DNA of 6,658 nucleotides from an uncultured Ruminococcus sp. (GCA_947303535.1 CAMYYQ010000062.1:1-6658); one strand, 5' to 3'. Counted from the stretch's first letter, positions 1-6,174 are shown. Notes: generated from the letters alone by a model not told the origin. Numbers and translations: made by a program.

Positions 1-793
1 AGTCGGGATCTGACTCCTTGAAGTTGAGGTAGTTGATAGCCAGTGATGAGCAGGCAGAAACAACATAGTCTGTCTGCGGCTTCTCAGCTGTGAGGAAGAA
101 TGCGGGACGAGGCATTGAGTCTACCTCAGGGCTGTTCCAGATAGCGTGGTCGATATTACCGTCACCTACCTGATAGCAGTGTGCGATAACAGTGCCGCTT
201 TCGTCAAGGAAAGTACACTTCATAAGGTAATCGTTGAAGTGACGGAGAATAGTCTCGATATGATCGTCCTGCTTGAGCTTCTTGTACACATCGCGGTACT
301 CGTAATAGCCCCAGCCAAGTGTAGCAGCTGTATAGTTCTCAGGCATACCGAACTCTACGTGGTCACCTGCATCGTGGAAGCCGCCTGCAACGTCGATAGT
401 GCCGTCGCCGTCAGGATCGAGTACATCTTTATACTTTTCCATGAAGGAAGCAGAAAGGTTAGTACCGCCCTTGCTGGTCTTGTTTGTAAGACCGTCCCAT
501 TCGATCATAGGAACGTGTGCATCGTATGTGTGGCAGTCACCACGCCATGAAAGACGACTCTCTTTTTCAACAGTGTCGCCGCACATATTAGCGTCATAGA
601 AATAGAGTGAATACTGCAAAGCACGAGCATAGTCGATATCAAGACCTGAATCATTTACTATCTCGCTGATCGGTGCGCAGAATACCTGTTCAGTCTCTGA
701 ATCAGCCGCATTTACCGGAACAGCTGCACACAGTGATGTTGCAGCAGTAACGATACTCAATACTGCCGCAGTCAGTTTTTTGTGATTCATCAT
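1..793 (-). CDS. Secreted GH9 endoglucanase (cellulase), N-terminal 264 codons, cut by window edge
   Basis: The gene is read from 793 leftwards and is open to the edge, so only the N-terminal part is present. A signal peptide is visible at residues 1-29: a Lys pair, a hydrophobic Ala/Leu/Val stretch, and a probable cut after VNA. The GH9 catalytic domain then begins, with LQYSLYFYDANMCG (59-72), SRLSWRGDCHTYDAHVP (79-95) and GGFHDAGDHVEFGMP (137-151). DAGDH holds the aspartate pair that activates the catalytic water in GH9 enzymes; the general-acid glutamate lies near the C-terminus and is outside the window. DPDGDGTID (126-134) resembles a calcium loop. The product should be an extracellular beta-1,4-glucanase acting on cellulose. 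Two adjacent ATG codons (793 and 790) follow GGGAGG at 799-804, with spacings of 5 and 8, so either could be the start. Only 40 bases without a terminator separate it from the GH26 stop, which suggests co-transcription. Whether it carries a dockerin cannot be seen. Confidence 0.93.
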   Translation of the reverse strand, partial: MMNHKKLTAAVLSIVTAATSLCAAVPVNAADSETEQVFCAPISEIVNDSGLDIDYARALQYSLYFYDANMCGDTVEKESRLSWRGDCHTYDAHVPMIEWDGLTNKTSKGGTNLSASFMEKYKDVLDPDGDGTIDVAGGFHDAGDHVEFGMPENYTAATLGWGYYEYRDVYKKLKQDDHIETILRHFNDYLMKCTFLDESGTVIAHCYQVGDGNIDHAIWNSPEVDSMPRPAFFLTAEKPQTDYVVSACSSLAINYLNFKESDPD

Positions 794-833
794 ATTTTCC
801 TCCCTTTTTAATGTGAATCATTTTTTATTTTAT

Positions 834-2531
834 TTAATCCCACTTTGAAAGACCGAGAAGATACTTCTGTATCTCCAGTGCGTCATTTGAAGTGAGTCCC
901 TTACTGCTTGTTTCCACATCGCCGTTTATCTTGCCCTTCTCGGTGATGTGGAACTTGTCAGTACCTTTTTCACCGTATTTATCAGGATTTGCAAGAGACT
1001 GCATTATAATTACCGCATCAGACATATCAACATTGCCGTCGCAGTTTGCGTCGCCCTTTTTATAGTCCTTTGAAGGAGCAGAAGAAGCAGTTGCGGTCGT
1101 TGCAGTTTTCGTTGTGGAAGAAGTTGTGACCTTAGTCGTCGTTGAAGTTTTTGACGCTGAAACGGTGGTGACCTTAGTCGTTGAAGTAGTCACAGGCTTG
1201 GTCGTAACTGTAGCAGTCACAGTTCCCTGACTGCCGTTTAACGGATACGTTTTAAGGTCGGGGAGCTCGTCAAGAGTGATACAGTAATCACTCTGATATA
1301 CCTCGATAAGGTTGTCCACAGGATTGTTCTGCTCACTGGTGAGATAATTCATATACCACGGGCAGAAATAAAGCCATGCCGCCTTATCGTTCACAAGATT
1401 TTCAAGTGAAGGTATAGAGTCGTTCTCTGACATTGCCACCATTTTCTGACAGTCAGTACCCTGTACAAGGCTGTAGAACGTGGACGAGATAGAGCTCAGG
1501 TTAGCTACGCCGTCAGCGCAGTTATACTTATCGTAGCCCACAATATCCACAACATCGTCACCCGGATACCAGTCAGCAGCCGCAGGTGAAGTGGAGCCTG
1601 TCCATATCCAGATAAGGTTGTCCAGACCGTAAACATTTGTGAGCTGATCGTAGAGCAGACGATAGAGCTTCTTGCAGGGCTCTGCACCCTCAGCTCCCCA
1701 CCAGAACCAGCCGCCCTCGGCTTCGTGGAGAGGTCTCCAGAGTACAGGCACATCTGCGTCCTTTAGCTTTTGCAGCTCGCCTGCGATAAGCTTTATATCA
1801 GCCATTACGACTTCATTTTCCCATGTTCCCTCTGTTACTGCATTTTTACAGCTGAAAGTGGTGAACTTGGGATTTGCTGACTCTACATAGAAAGCGATAT
1901 CATCGCTTCCCTTTTCGCATGGCACGTTCCAGTGCCATGAAACAGTTGCGATACCGTGATACTTGTTTACCCATTCTATAACTCGCTCGGGAGCATGGTC
2001 GCGCCACTCGGAAGAAGTATTGTACGCAAGGAAATCTATTCCGCGTATTGCAGGCTGTTTGCCTGTCTTTTCCTTTATGTATTCAAACTCGGCTTCATTG
2101 TCCTTGATGAATACGTCGGGACTGTTCCAGAGGTTATAGTTATGGTCTCCGCAGTATTCCTGCTGACCTAATATGATGTGCTTTCCATACTGGTCGCAGA
2201 GATAATTGTAAAGTCTCTTGGTGGTATCTGATGCCTTGGGATTTGAAAGCTCCCTTGTAGGAGAAAGATTGGTAAGCTTTTCGGGAGCAGCCTTCAATGT
2301 GAGATAATCGAAGAAGGTATATCCCCAGTATGCTTTCAGCTCGATAGTGTTCTTTCCCTTTTTAAGGTTCACCACACCGCCCGAAGTCTCTGCAAATGTC
2401 TTGGTATACGGGCAGGTAAGTTCGCCCTGATTCACACCATTGACATTGAGATACTGGACTTTCTTGTTCGGGTCACTTGGTTCACAGTAACCGATGTTAA
2501 GCTCGTAGAGTCCTGCCTCGGGAACATCCAC
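834..2531 (-). CDS. GH26 beta-mannanase with partial CBM35-like module, Thr-rich linker and type I dockerin (body of a disrupted gene)
   Basis: This 565-codon open frame carries most of a cellulosomal endo-beta-1,4-mannanase. Residues 1-82 are the C-terminal part of a CBM35-like module (VPEAGLYELNIGY and a downstream beta-strand pattern). Residues about 88-430 are the GH26 catalytic domain. WRPLHEAEGGWFWWG (266-279... region) places the acid/base at Glu270, and AMSENDSIPS places the nucleophile at Glu369. Residues 437-487 are a Thr/Ser/Lys linker. Residues 493-562 are a type I dockerin: a canonical first calcium loop GDANCDGNVDMSD (Asp494, Asn496, Asp498, Asp502, Asp505) and a variant second loop starting NGDVETS and ending with Asp550, followed by the ALEIQKYLL helix. 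The dockerin should bind a scaffoldin cohesin. The GTG at 2531 is only the first possible start after the upstream stops. It has no signal peptide and cuts the CBM, so it is unlikely to be the natural start; the natural start is the TTG at 2756. The catalytic and dockerin parts are intact. The stop is TAA, and the GH9 gene follows. Confidence 0.93.
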   Translation of the reverse strand: MDVPEAGLYELNIGYCEPSDPNKKVQYLNVNGVNQGELTCPYTKTFAETSGGVVNLKKGKNTIELKAYWGYTFFDYLTLKAAPEKLTNLSPTRELSNPKASDTTKRLYNYLCDQYGKHIILGQQEYCGDHNYNLWNSPDVFIKDNEAEFEYIKEKTGKQPAIRGIDFLAYNTSSEWRDHAPERVIEWVNKYHGIATVSWHWNVPCEKGSDDIAFYVESANPKFTTFSCKNAVTEGTWENEVVMADIKLIAGELQKLKDADVPVLWRPLHEAEGGWFWWGAEGAEPCKKLYRLLYDQLTNVYGLDNLIWIWTGSTSPAAADWYPGDDVVDIVGYDKYNCADGVANLSSISSTFYSLVQGTDCQKMVAMSENDSIPSLENLVNDKAAWLYFCPWYMNYLTSEQNNPVDNLIEVYQSDYCITLDELPDLKTYPLNGSQGTVTATVTTKPVTTSTTKVTTVSASKTSTTTKVTTSSTTKTATTATASSAPSKDYKKGDANCDGNVDMSDAVIIMQSLANPDKYGEKGTDKFHITEKGKINGDVETSSKGLTSNDALEIQKYLLGLSKWD

Positions 2532-2756
2532 TGAGGTCTGTACCCTCGGGGAAATCGCTCATCTTCACATCGGAAGCACATCAGCGTGGATCTTTCCTCC
2601 GCTTGTTTTGCCGTCCTCAAATTCGTATCTGAGGACCTCATCGGCAGCAAGAACTGCCGATGGCTTTGCCAGAGCTGAAGGAAAACTCATCGCCGCCGAC
2701 GCGATGAACGCAGCTGCAACAGTGCACGCAGCCCGCTTCATGTTTTCTTTTTTCAA
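2532..2756 (-). pseudogene. Signal peptide and start of CBM35 of the GH26 mannanase, separated by in-frame stops
   Basis: This is the true N-terminus of the mannanase gene. A TTG start at 2756 encodes MKKENMKRAACTV, a hydrophobic Ala-rich core and AVLAADEV, a clear Sec signal peptide of about 37 residues. VLRYEFEDGKTSGGKIHADV follows, the first strand of a CBM35-type module. The frame is the same as that of the downstream mannanase body, but TGA codons at 2565-2567 and 2559-2561 interrupt it. A second frame between about 2571 and 2536 reads DVKMSDFPEGTD, which looks more protein-like than the zero-frame reading. Only about 31 codons separate EFEDGK from VDVPEAG, which seems short for this module. 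One or more small indels or an internal deletion would explain both points. An assembly or sequencing error is an equally possible cause. If it is real, the secreted enzyme is not made and the gene is a recent pseudogene. Confidence 0.82.
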
Positions 2757-2762
2757 TTTGAT

Positions 2763-2768
2763 CCCTCC
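2763..2768 (-). promoter_or_regulatory. Shine-Dalgarno site that fixes the TTG start of the mannanase gene
   Basis: GGAGGG on the minus strand lies 6 bases before TTG at 2756. The next in-frame ATG, at 2741, would be 21 bases away, so TTG is the better start. The signal peptide is preserved either way. Confidence 0.75.
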
Positions 2769-2808
2769 AGATCGTGCGTATTAATTTATCAGCATTAAGC
2801 TTATTATT

Positions 2809-2845
2809 TAAGTGCCTATCTTTATTAATCAGCTTAACGCACTTA
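2809..2845 (-). repeat. Inverted repeat in the leader of the mannanase operon
   Basis: TAAGTGC at 2809-2815 and GCACTTA at 2839-2845 form a perfect 7-bp inverted repeat with a 23-base spacer, just downstream of the predicted -10 box (2855-2860). It overlaps one copy of an imperfect direct repeat (2781-2800 and 2821-2840, both containing ATCAGC followed by TTAA). It could be an operator or a leader RNA stem. No regulator is identifiable, and the region is AT-rich, so chance is possible. Confidence 0.4.
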
Positions 2846-2854
2846 TACACATAT

Positions 2855-2883
2855 ATGATACCACATTTTTTCTGAAATTGCAA
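2855..2883 (-). promoter_or_regulatory. Sigma-A type promoter of the GH26-GH9 operon
   Basis: On the minus strand, TTGCAA (2878-2883) and TATCAT (2855-2860) are separated by exactly 17 bases. They match the TTGACA and TATAAT consensus at 4/6 and 5/6. A TGG directly before the -10 box gives an extended -10 element. Transcription would start near 2848, leaving a leader of about 90 bases before the TTG start. Confidence 0.7.
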
Positions 2884-2981
2884 GGGATTTCATAAAACAT
2901 TACTAATATTAGCCGATTATCAAAAAATCGCAATTTCTGGTCAGACCAATTCAAAATAGCAATTATTTAAGCTTTCTTCTT

Positions 2982-3860
2982 TTATTTTTCGTTAAATGAT
3001 ATTATTACAACTATGACTGTAAGTACTCCGAATACTCCCATACCGAGCCAGCTCACCCATTCGGGTGCTTTTTCGCTTTTCTCAGCGTCTGAGACTTCGA
3101 CAAAAGCATCAGCCGTTTCATGGTTCTCCGCAAATCTCAGACCGTTCTCCTTTGCATATCGCTCCGCCGCAGACTCACTGCCACCCACTATCGTCATATC
3201 TGTTTTTACTGTCATTTTATTGCCGTCACAGTCGTAACCGAATGACTGCTCACCTATGGCATAACAGGTTCGGGGCAATACCGCGCTTTGAAGCTTTCCG
3301 CACATATAAAACGCTCTTTCTCCCACTGCTGAAAGGCTATCTCCCAGTTCCGCACTGCTTAGCTCCGTACAGCCTGCAAAGGCAAATTTTTCGATTATTT
3401 TCGTTCTCTGCGGCAGTTCTATCTCACTAAGTGACGTACAGGCACGAAAGCAGGAATCGGGGATAATATCAAGGGTTTCGGGAAGTTCTATCTCCTTTAG
3501 TGCCCCACAGCCGCTGAAGCAGCCCATTCCTATTTCTTCAAGCTCCGCAGGTAGCCTTATGCTTTCAAGCTCATAGCAGGCATAAAAGCTGTGATGCCCT
3601 ATTTTCAGCACCGTGTCAGGCAGTACAGCCTCTTTCAGCGAATGGCAGTTATAAAATGCATTATCCCTGACTTCTGTCACAGGGCAGCCCTCGATGTATT
3701 CAGGTATCTCAATGTTTTCAGGTTCGCCCTTATATCCGACTACCGTCACTTCTCCGTCTATGATAGTATATTCGTAGCCGCTGCTTTCTGCCGCAGCTTT
3801 CATATCCGCAGCAGTAAATATCATCAGTGCCGCCGCAGCTGCAAGTATGATCTTTTTCAT
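2982..3860 (-). CDS. Exported BspA-type leucine-rich-repeat protein with C-terminal membrane anchor
   Basis: This 292-residue protein has a signal peptide at residues 1-24 (MKKIILAAAAALMIF, cut near KAAA-ES). A block of BspA/LRR_5-type repeats spans about 50-210. Each repeat has the pattern 'V-x-x-I-x-x-x-F-x-x-C-x-x-L-x-x-I-x-L-P', for example FYNCHSLKEAVLP, FYACYELESIRLP, FSGCGALKEIELP, FRACTSLSEIELP and FAGCTELSSAELG, about six in all. GGSESAAERYAKENGLRFAE (226-245) is the usual capping segment after such repeats. A Glu/Lys-rich stretch follows, then a single membrane segment at about 268-289 ending in Asn-Glu-Lys. The repeats would face outwards, with a very short cytoplasmic tail. Such proteins are common in gut Firmicutes and are usually assigned to surface binding, but no ligand can be inferred here. 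GGAGGG at 3867-3872, 6 bases before the ATG, supports the start. It has its own promoter and is probably monocistronic. Confidence 0.9.
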   Translation of the reverse strand: MKKIILAAAAALMIFTAADMKAAAESSGYEYTIIDGEVTVVGYKGEPENIEIPEYIEGCPVTEVRDNAFYNCHSLKEAVLPDTVLKIGHHSFYACYELESIRLPAELEEIGMGCFSGCGALKEIELPETLDIIPDSCFRACTSLSEIELPQRTKIIEKFAFAGCTELSSAELGDSLSAVGERAFYMCGKLQSAVLPRTCYAIGEQSFGYDCDGNKMTVKTDMTIVGGSESAAERYAKENGLRFAENHETADAFVEVSDAEKSEKAPEWVSWLGMGVFGVLTVIVVIISFNEK

Positions 3861-3881
3861 ACCTATCCCTCCTTTATGACC

Positions 3882-3890
3882 AGTATAACA
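3882..3890 (-). promoter_or_regulatory. Extended -10 promoter of the leucine-rich-repeat gene
   Basis: TGTTATACT on the minus strand contains TATACT (3882-3887, 5/6 to TATAAT) with the TGn extension. The hexamer 17 bases upstream (TTTCGG) is a poor -35 box, as is usual for extended -10 promoters. The leader would be only about 15-20 bases, just enough to hold the GGAGGG ribosome binding site. Confidence 0.5.
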
Positions 3891-4031
3891 TCTGCAATGT
3901 ACAGCCGAAAGCTATTTTTCATGGCATAATACCCGATTTCCCGATACATTTCGCCCACATTACTTTTCTGCACTATTTTAACGACTGCTGTCGCTGACTT
4001 CTTTTGTCGGATATTCCCATAATATTTCCAT

Positions 4032-4061
4032 AAAAAAGGCTTCCGAAGAATATCGGAAGCC
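4032..4061 (-). terminator. Rho-independent terminator, minus strand
   Basis: A perfect 9-bp stem, GGCTTCCGA (4038-4046) pairing with TCGGAAGCC (4053-4061), has a 6-base loop. On the minus strand it is followed at once by six T (complement of 4032-4037). It ends transcription coming from the recombinase side and insulates the leucine-rich-repeat gene. It lies 8 bases past the stop of the open tail at 4070-4165, so it may originally belong to that gene rather than to the recombinase. Confidence 0.9.
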
Positions 4062-4069
4062 ATATAAAT

Positions 4070-4165
4070 TCATCTTTTGCCGCAGTTTTTATCAAAGGAC
4101 GGATTGCAGGCATAGAAGTTTTTAGAGTCGAGGTTATCCTGTGCTATGCGAAGTGCTTCACCAAA
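4070..4165 (-). pseudogene. Possible 3' end of an interrupted gene beside the recombinase
   Basis: After a TGA at 4166-4168, the minus strand stays open for 31 codons (FGEALRIAQDNLDSKNF, then YACNPSFDKNCGKR) to a TGA at 4070-4072, right before the terminator. The composition is protein-like (amphipathic start, two Cys, basic end). There is no start codon or ribosome binding site in the open part; the only nearby in-frame ATG gives MICPE before the TGA. It looks like the tail of a protein whose 5' part is missing. I do not recognise the family. Its position between the recombinase stop (4180) and a terminator fits an integration boundary, but a chance open stretch of this length cannot be excluded. 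Confidence 0.4.
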
Positions 4166-4179
4166 TCATTCAGGGCAGA

Positions 4180-5724
4180 TCATATCTTCCACTGTATTAT
4201 TATTTTTTCACTTGTTGCATATATCACGCGGATAAGTATATCTGCTACCCGACGTTTATCATCAAAACTCAGCTCGTCCCACATTATCTTATGACAGTCT
4301 ATTTCACAATCGGGACTGCACCTTTTTACACAAAGCTTCTTTATATGCTGGTCTATTTCGTTTTTTCGACTTTCAAGAGCGGAAATACGCTCGTTTATGT
4401 ACCGAAAAAGCACGTTATCAGCATTACCGACTTTTTCAAGAAGTCCGTTTATCTCCTTGTCTGTCTCAGCAAGCTCATTTTCAAGCATAGCGCGTTCTCT
4501 ATTCCGAACGCTTTTTTCCGAGGGGGAAAGCTTTCCTAACTCAGTGAGCCTTTCGTTTATCTCATCGCACACAAGCTTTTCCAACTCAGCAGTATACAGC
4601 GTACCTGCACCCTTGCAGCATTTTGTGCTGAGCCTGTTTGAGCATATGAGATAACGCCGCCGTCCATCATCGAACTGCTTTGCCGTAAGAGCATAGCCGC
4701 ACTCTCCGCATTTTATCTTGCCGCAAAGCCATGAATTTCTTGCCTTCTGAAATGGTATGATCTGCTTTCTGCCCATGCACTTTTCACGGCATTTAAGCCA
4801 TACCGCCGAATCAATAATACCTCTGTGAGGTGCAAGAACTATTTGTCTGCCTGCAATTTCCGTGATGTTTTTCTTCTTATCAGCCCGATTTTTGTAGCAG
4901 TAGCAGCCGTTGACTCCAATATAATCCGAGGGTGGGTCAACAAGTTCAGCACCATGCTTCCTGAAAAAATCATACACATCAAGGTCAGCCTTTACGTATA
5001 TGGGATTGACGATAAGCTCCCTTATTCTCTGCCTTACCCAGTCTTTTCCTCGCTTCTTTATCCCAAGCTCATTCATTCTGTCTATGATATCACCGTATGA
5101 GGTCTGCGGCTGAGAATACATCTCAAATATCATGCGAACGACCTTTTCTTCATCGGGTATGGGCTCATACATTGACGTATGCACTCCATCTATTACTGTC
5201 GGGACTTTTCTGAACCCGTAGGGTATAGCTCCGCCCATGTAAAAGCTTTTCCGGCTCCGTGAAAAGTATGCATCTGCCACACGTTTCTGTATAGTTTCAC
5301 GTTCAAGCTGTGCAAACACGATACAGATATTCAGCATGGCATTTCCCATTGGCGATGAAGTGTCAAACTTTTCTGTGGCAGAAACGAACTGTACACCGTA
5401 TTTGCCGAACATTTCTATCATCGCCGAAAAATCAAGTATGGAACGGCTTATGCGGTCAAGCTTATAAACGATGACCGTGTTTATCTCACCGAGCCTTATA
5501 TCGTTCATCATCTGTGCGAACTCGGGACGGTTGGTATCCTTGCCGCTGTAACCGCGGTCGATGTACGTCCTGATAGCTTCACCTCTTGCTTCATATCTGC
5601 ATAGTTCTATCTGCTGTTCTATGGAGATGCTGTCCGCACGATCAACAGATTGTCTTGCATAGATAGCTACGATAATATCAGCTCCTTTCAGAGCTGTCTG
5701 CGGTACAGCCTTGCCGCATCGCAA
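4180..5724 (-). CDS. Large serine recombinase (site-specific integrase/resolvase family)
   Basis: This 514-residue protein has the length and domain order of large serine recombinases. The resolvase catalytic domain spans about 17-155. IYARQSVDRADSISIEQQ carries the nucleophile Ser26 with Arg24, and YKLDRISRS and MLNICIVFAQLERETIQKR are typical catalytic-core and helix-E motifs. The recombinase DNA-binding domain begins at GAIPYGFRK (165-173) and extends to about 270. A zinc ribbon follows with Cys339, Cys342, Cys361 and Cys369/370. A coiled-coil segment occupies about 405-463 and a C-terminal domain ends the protein. It would carry out excision and integration of a mobile element through a Ser-DNA intermediate. 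The TTG at 5724 has no good ribosome binding site. AAAGGAG at 5682-5688 is followed 5 bases later by ATT ATC, which would start the protein just before VAIYAR, the usual N-terminus of the family. Four further cysteines (465, 469, 473, 477) lie after the coiled coil. No transfer or phage genes are visible alongside it. Confidence 0.92.
   Translation of the reverse strand: MRCGKAVPQTALKGADIIVAIYARQSVDRADSISIEQQIELCRYEARGEAIRTYIDRGYSGKDTNRPEFAQMMNDIRLGEINTVIVYKLDRISRSILDFSAMIEMFGKYGVQFVSATEKFDTSSPMGNAMLNICIVFAQLERETIQKRVADAYFSRSRKSFYMGGAIPYGFRKVPTVIDGVHTSMYEPIPDEEKVVRMIFEMYSQPQTSYGDIIDRMNELGIKKRGKDWVRQRIRELIVNPIYVKADLDVYDFFRKHGAELVDPPSDYIGVNGCYCYKNRADKKKNITEIAGRQIVLAPHRGIIDSAVWLKCREKCMGRKQIIPFQKARNSWLCGKIKCGECGYALTAKQFDDGRRRYLICSNRLSTKCCKGAGTLYTAELEKLVCDEINERLTELGKLSPSEKSVRNRERAMLENELAETDKEINGLLEKVGNADNVLFRYINERISALESRKNEIDQHIKKLCVKRCSPDCEIDCHKIMWDELSFDDKRRVADILIRVIYATSEKIIIQWKI
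5682..5688 (-). promoter_or_regulatory. Strong ribosome binding site inside the annotated 5' end of the recombinase
   Basis: AAAGGAG on the minus strand lies at codons 13-14 of the frame opened by TTG 5724. Five bases later comes ATT (5674-5676), then ATC. A start here gives the common family N-terminus but needs a non-canonical codon. It either marks the real start or shows that a normal start codon has been lost. Confidence 0.5.
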
Positions 5725-5733
5725 ACACCGTAT

Positions 5734-5922
5734 TTATTTTTCATCTGCCTTTTTTACGTATTTTGAGAAAACTCCGTACAGCTCCGATCTTGCAGCTTTC
5801 AGCTTTTTATCGTCATTTTTATCAGGGTACATATTTTCAATAACTATGTTCCTTTTTTCAGTAATTACTTTTTTCACTTCCAAATAATGACCTGCTCTGC
5901 TTAACTCTAAAATAAATATCAC
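5734..5922 (-). CDS. Small uncharacterised ORF upstream of the recombinase
   Basis: This is an open frame of up to 62 codons whose C-terminal part looks like a real small basic protein: EVKKVITEKRNIVIENMYPD, then a charged region ending ELYGVFSKYVKKADEK. I do not recognise a family, and no membrane segment or signal peptide is present. A near-perfect Shine-Dalgarno GGAGGTGAT occupies 5918-5926. The in-frame GTG at 5922 lies inside it and is unlikely to be used; ATT at 5911-5913 is at a good distance (8 bases after GGAGG), and TTG at 5881-5883 is another option. The TAA at 5734-5736 is in the same frame as the recombinase, 9 bases before its TTG. A one-base shift near the end would extend the protein by about 15 codons to a TGA at 5688-5690, touching the recombinase ribosome binding site. 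Its position suggests co-transcription with the recombinase and possibly an accessory role, which is inference only. Confidence 0.45.
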   Translation of the reverse strand: MIFILELSRAGHYLEVKKVITEKRNIVIENMYPDKNDDKKLKAARSELYGVFSKYVKKADEK

Positions 5923-6137
5923 CTCCGTTATATTCTATTGCAGAGTCACTTGTCCGAATACTTAAAGCTCCATATTTTTTGATAATAGGATCATGCAGGA
6001 AAAAGCGGCATATCTACGATAATGTGATATGTATTGTATTGAACGGGAGCATTTTCTTTTCAGCGATCATATATAAAAGTACATATAAATATCATTTGGG
6101 AAATATGAGTTCAAACATACGAAATAAATGAGTCACA
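5923..6137. other. Divergent intergenic region without recognisable genes
   Basis: This is AT-rich sequence between the small minus-strand ORF and the plus-strand TPM gene. The longest open stretches with an ATG on the minus strand are under 20 codons, and none has a convincing ribosome binding site. A weak minus-strand promoter could exist (TTGAAC near 6110-6115, with poor -10 candidates 17-21 bases on), but nothing is clear. The promoter of the recombinase pair and one element end would be expected here. Confidence 0.5.
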
Positions 6138-6155
6138 AAAAAGTCTTGACTTTTT
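6138..6155. repeat. Perfect 8-bp palindrome overlapping the -35 box of the TPM gene
   Basis: AAAAAGTC (6138-6145) and GACTTTTT (6148-6155) are perfect inverted repeats around a TT centre. The right arm and centre contain the TTGACT -35 hexamer. A dimeric repressor bound here would block RNA polymerase, so it is a candidate operator. The 2-base loop makes an RNA hairpin unlikely, and it lies upstream of the transcription start. Confidence 0.5.
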
Positions 6156-6174
6156 GCGGAGTATGATATAAAAT
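6146..6174 (+). promoter_or_regulatory. Sigma-A type promoter of the TPM-domain gene
   Basis: TTGACT (6146-6151, 5/6 to consensus) and TAAAAT (6169-6174, 5/6) are separated by 17 bases. Transcription would start near 6181, about 29 bases before the ATG at 6210. A G-rich ribosome binding site (six G, 6196-6201) sits 8 bases before that ATG. Confidence 0.75.

Noticed and set aside
146..550. Plus-strand open frame of 134 codons
   Set aside because: It lies antisense to the GH9 coding region, which has clear catalytic motifs on the minus strand. Its translation resembles no known protein, so it is a shadow frame.
2559..2567. TGA recoding as selenocysteine or tryptophan in the mannanase gene
   Set aside because: A carbohydrate-binding module has no reason for selenocysteine, no SECIS-like hairpin is evident, and TGA acts as a normal stop for the recombinase at 4180-4182. 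A frame lesion is simpler.
2938..2948. Palindrome TGGTCAGACCA downstream of the leucine-rich-repeat gene as a terminator
   Set aside because: The stem is only about 3-5 bp with a tiny loop, and the nearest T run on the minus strand is separated from it by about 10 bases. It may be an operator, but there is no support.
3863..4063. Minus-strand open frame of 66 codons between the terminator and the leucine-rich-repeat gene
   Set aside because: It begins inside the terminator hairpin, has no ribosome binding site and contains the predicted promoter of the next gene, so it is probably not coding.
4180..5922. A complete integrative element or prophage
   Set aside because: Only the recombinase and one small ORF are visible. 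There are no relaxase, capsid, replication or cargo genes, and no repeated att core could be found within the window.
5918..5950. Minus-strand promoter CGGACA-18-TATAAC just before the small ORF
   Set aside because: Transcription would begin within the Shine-Dalgarno sequence itself, leaving no usable leader.
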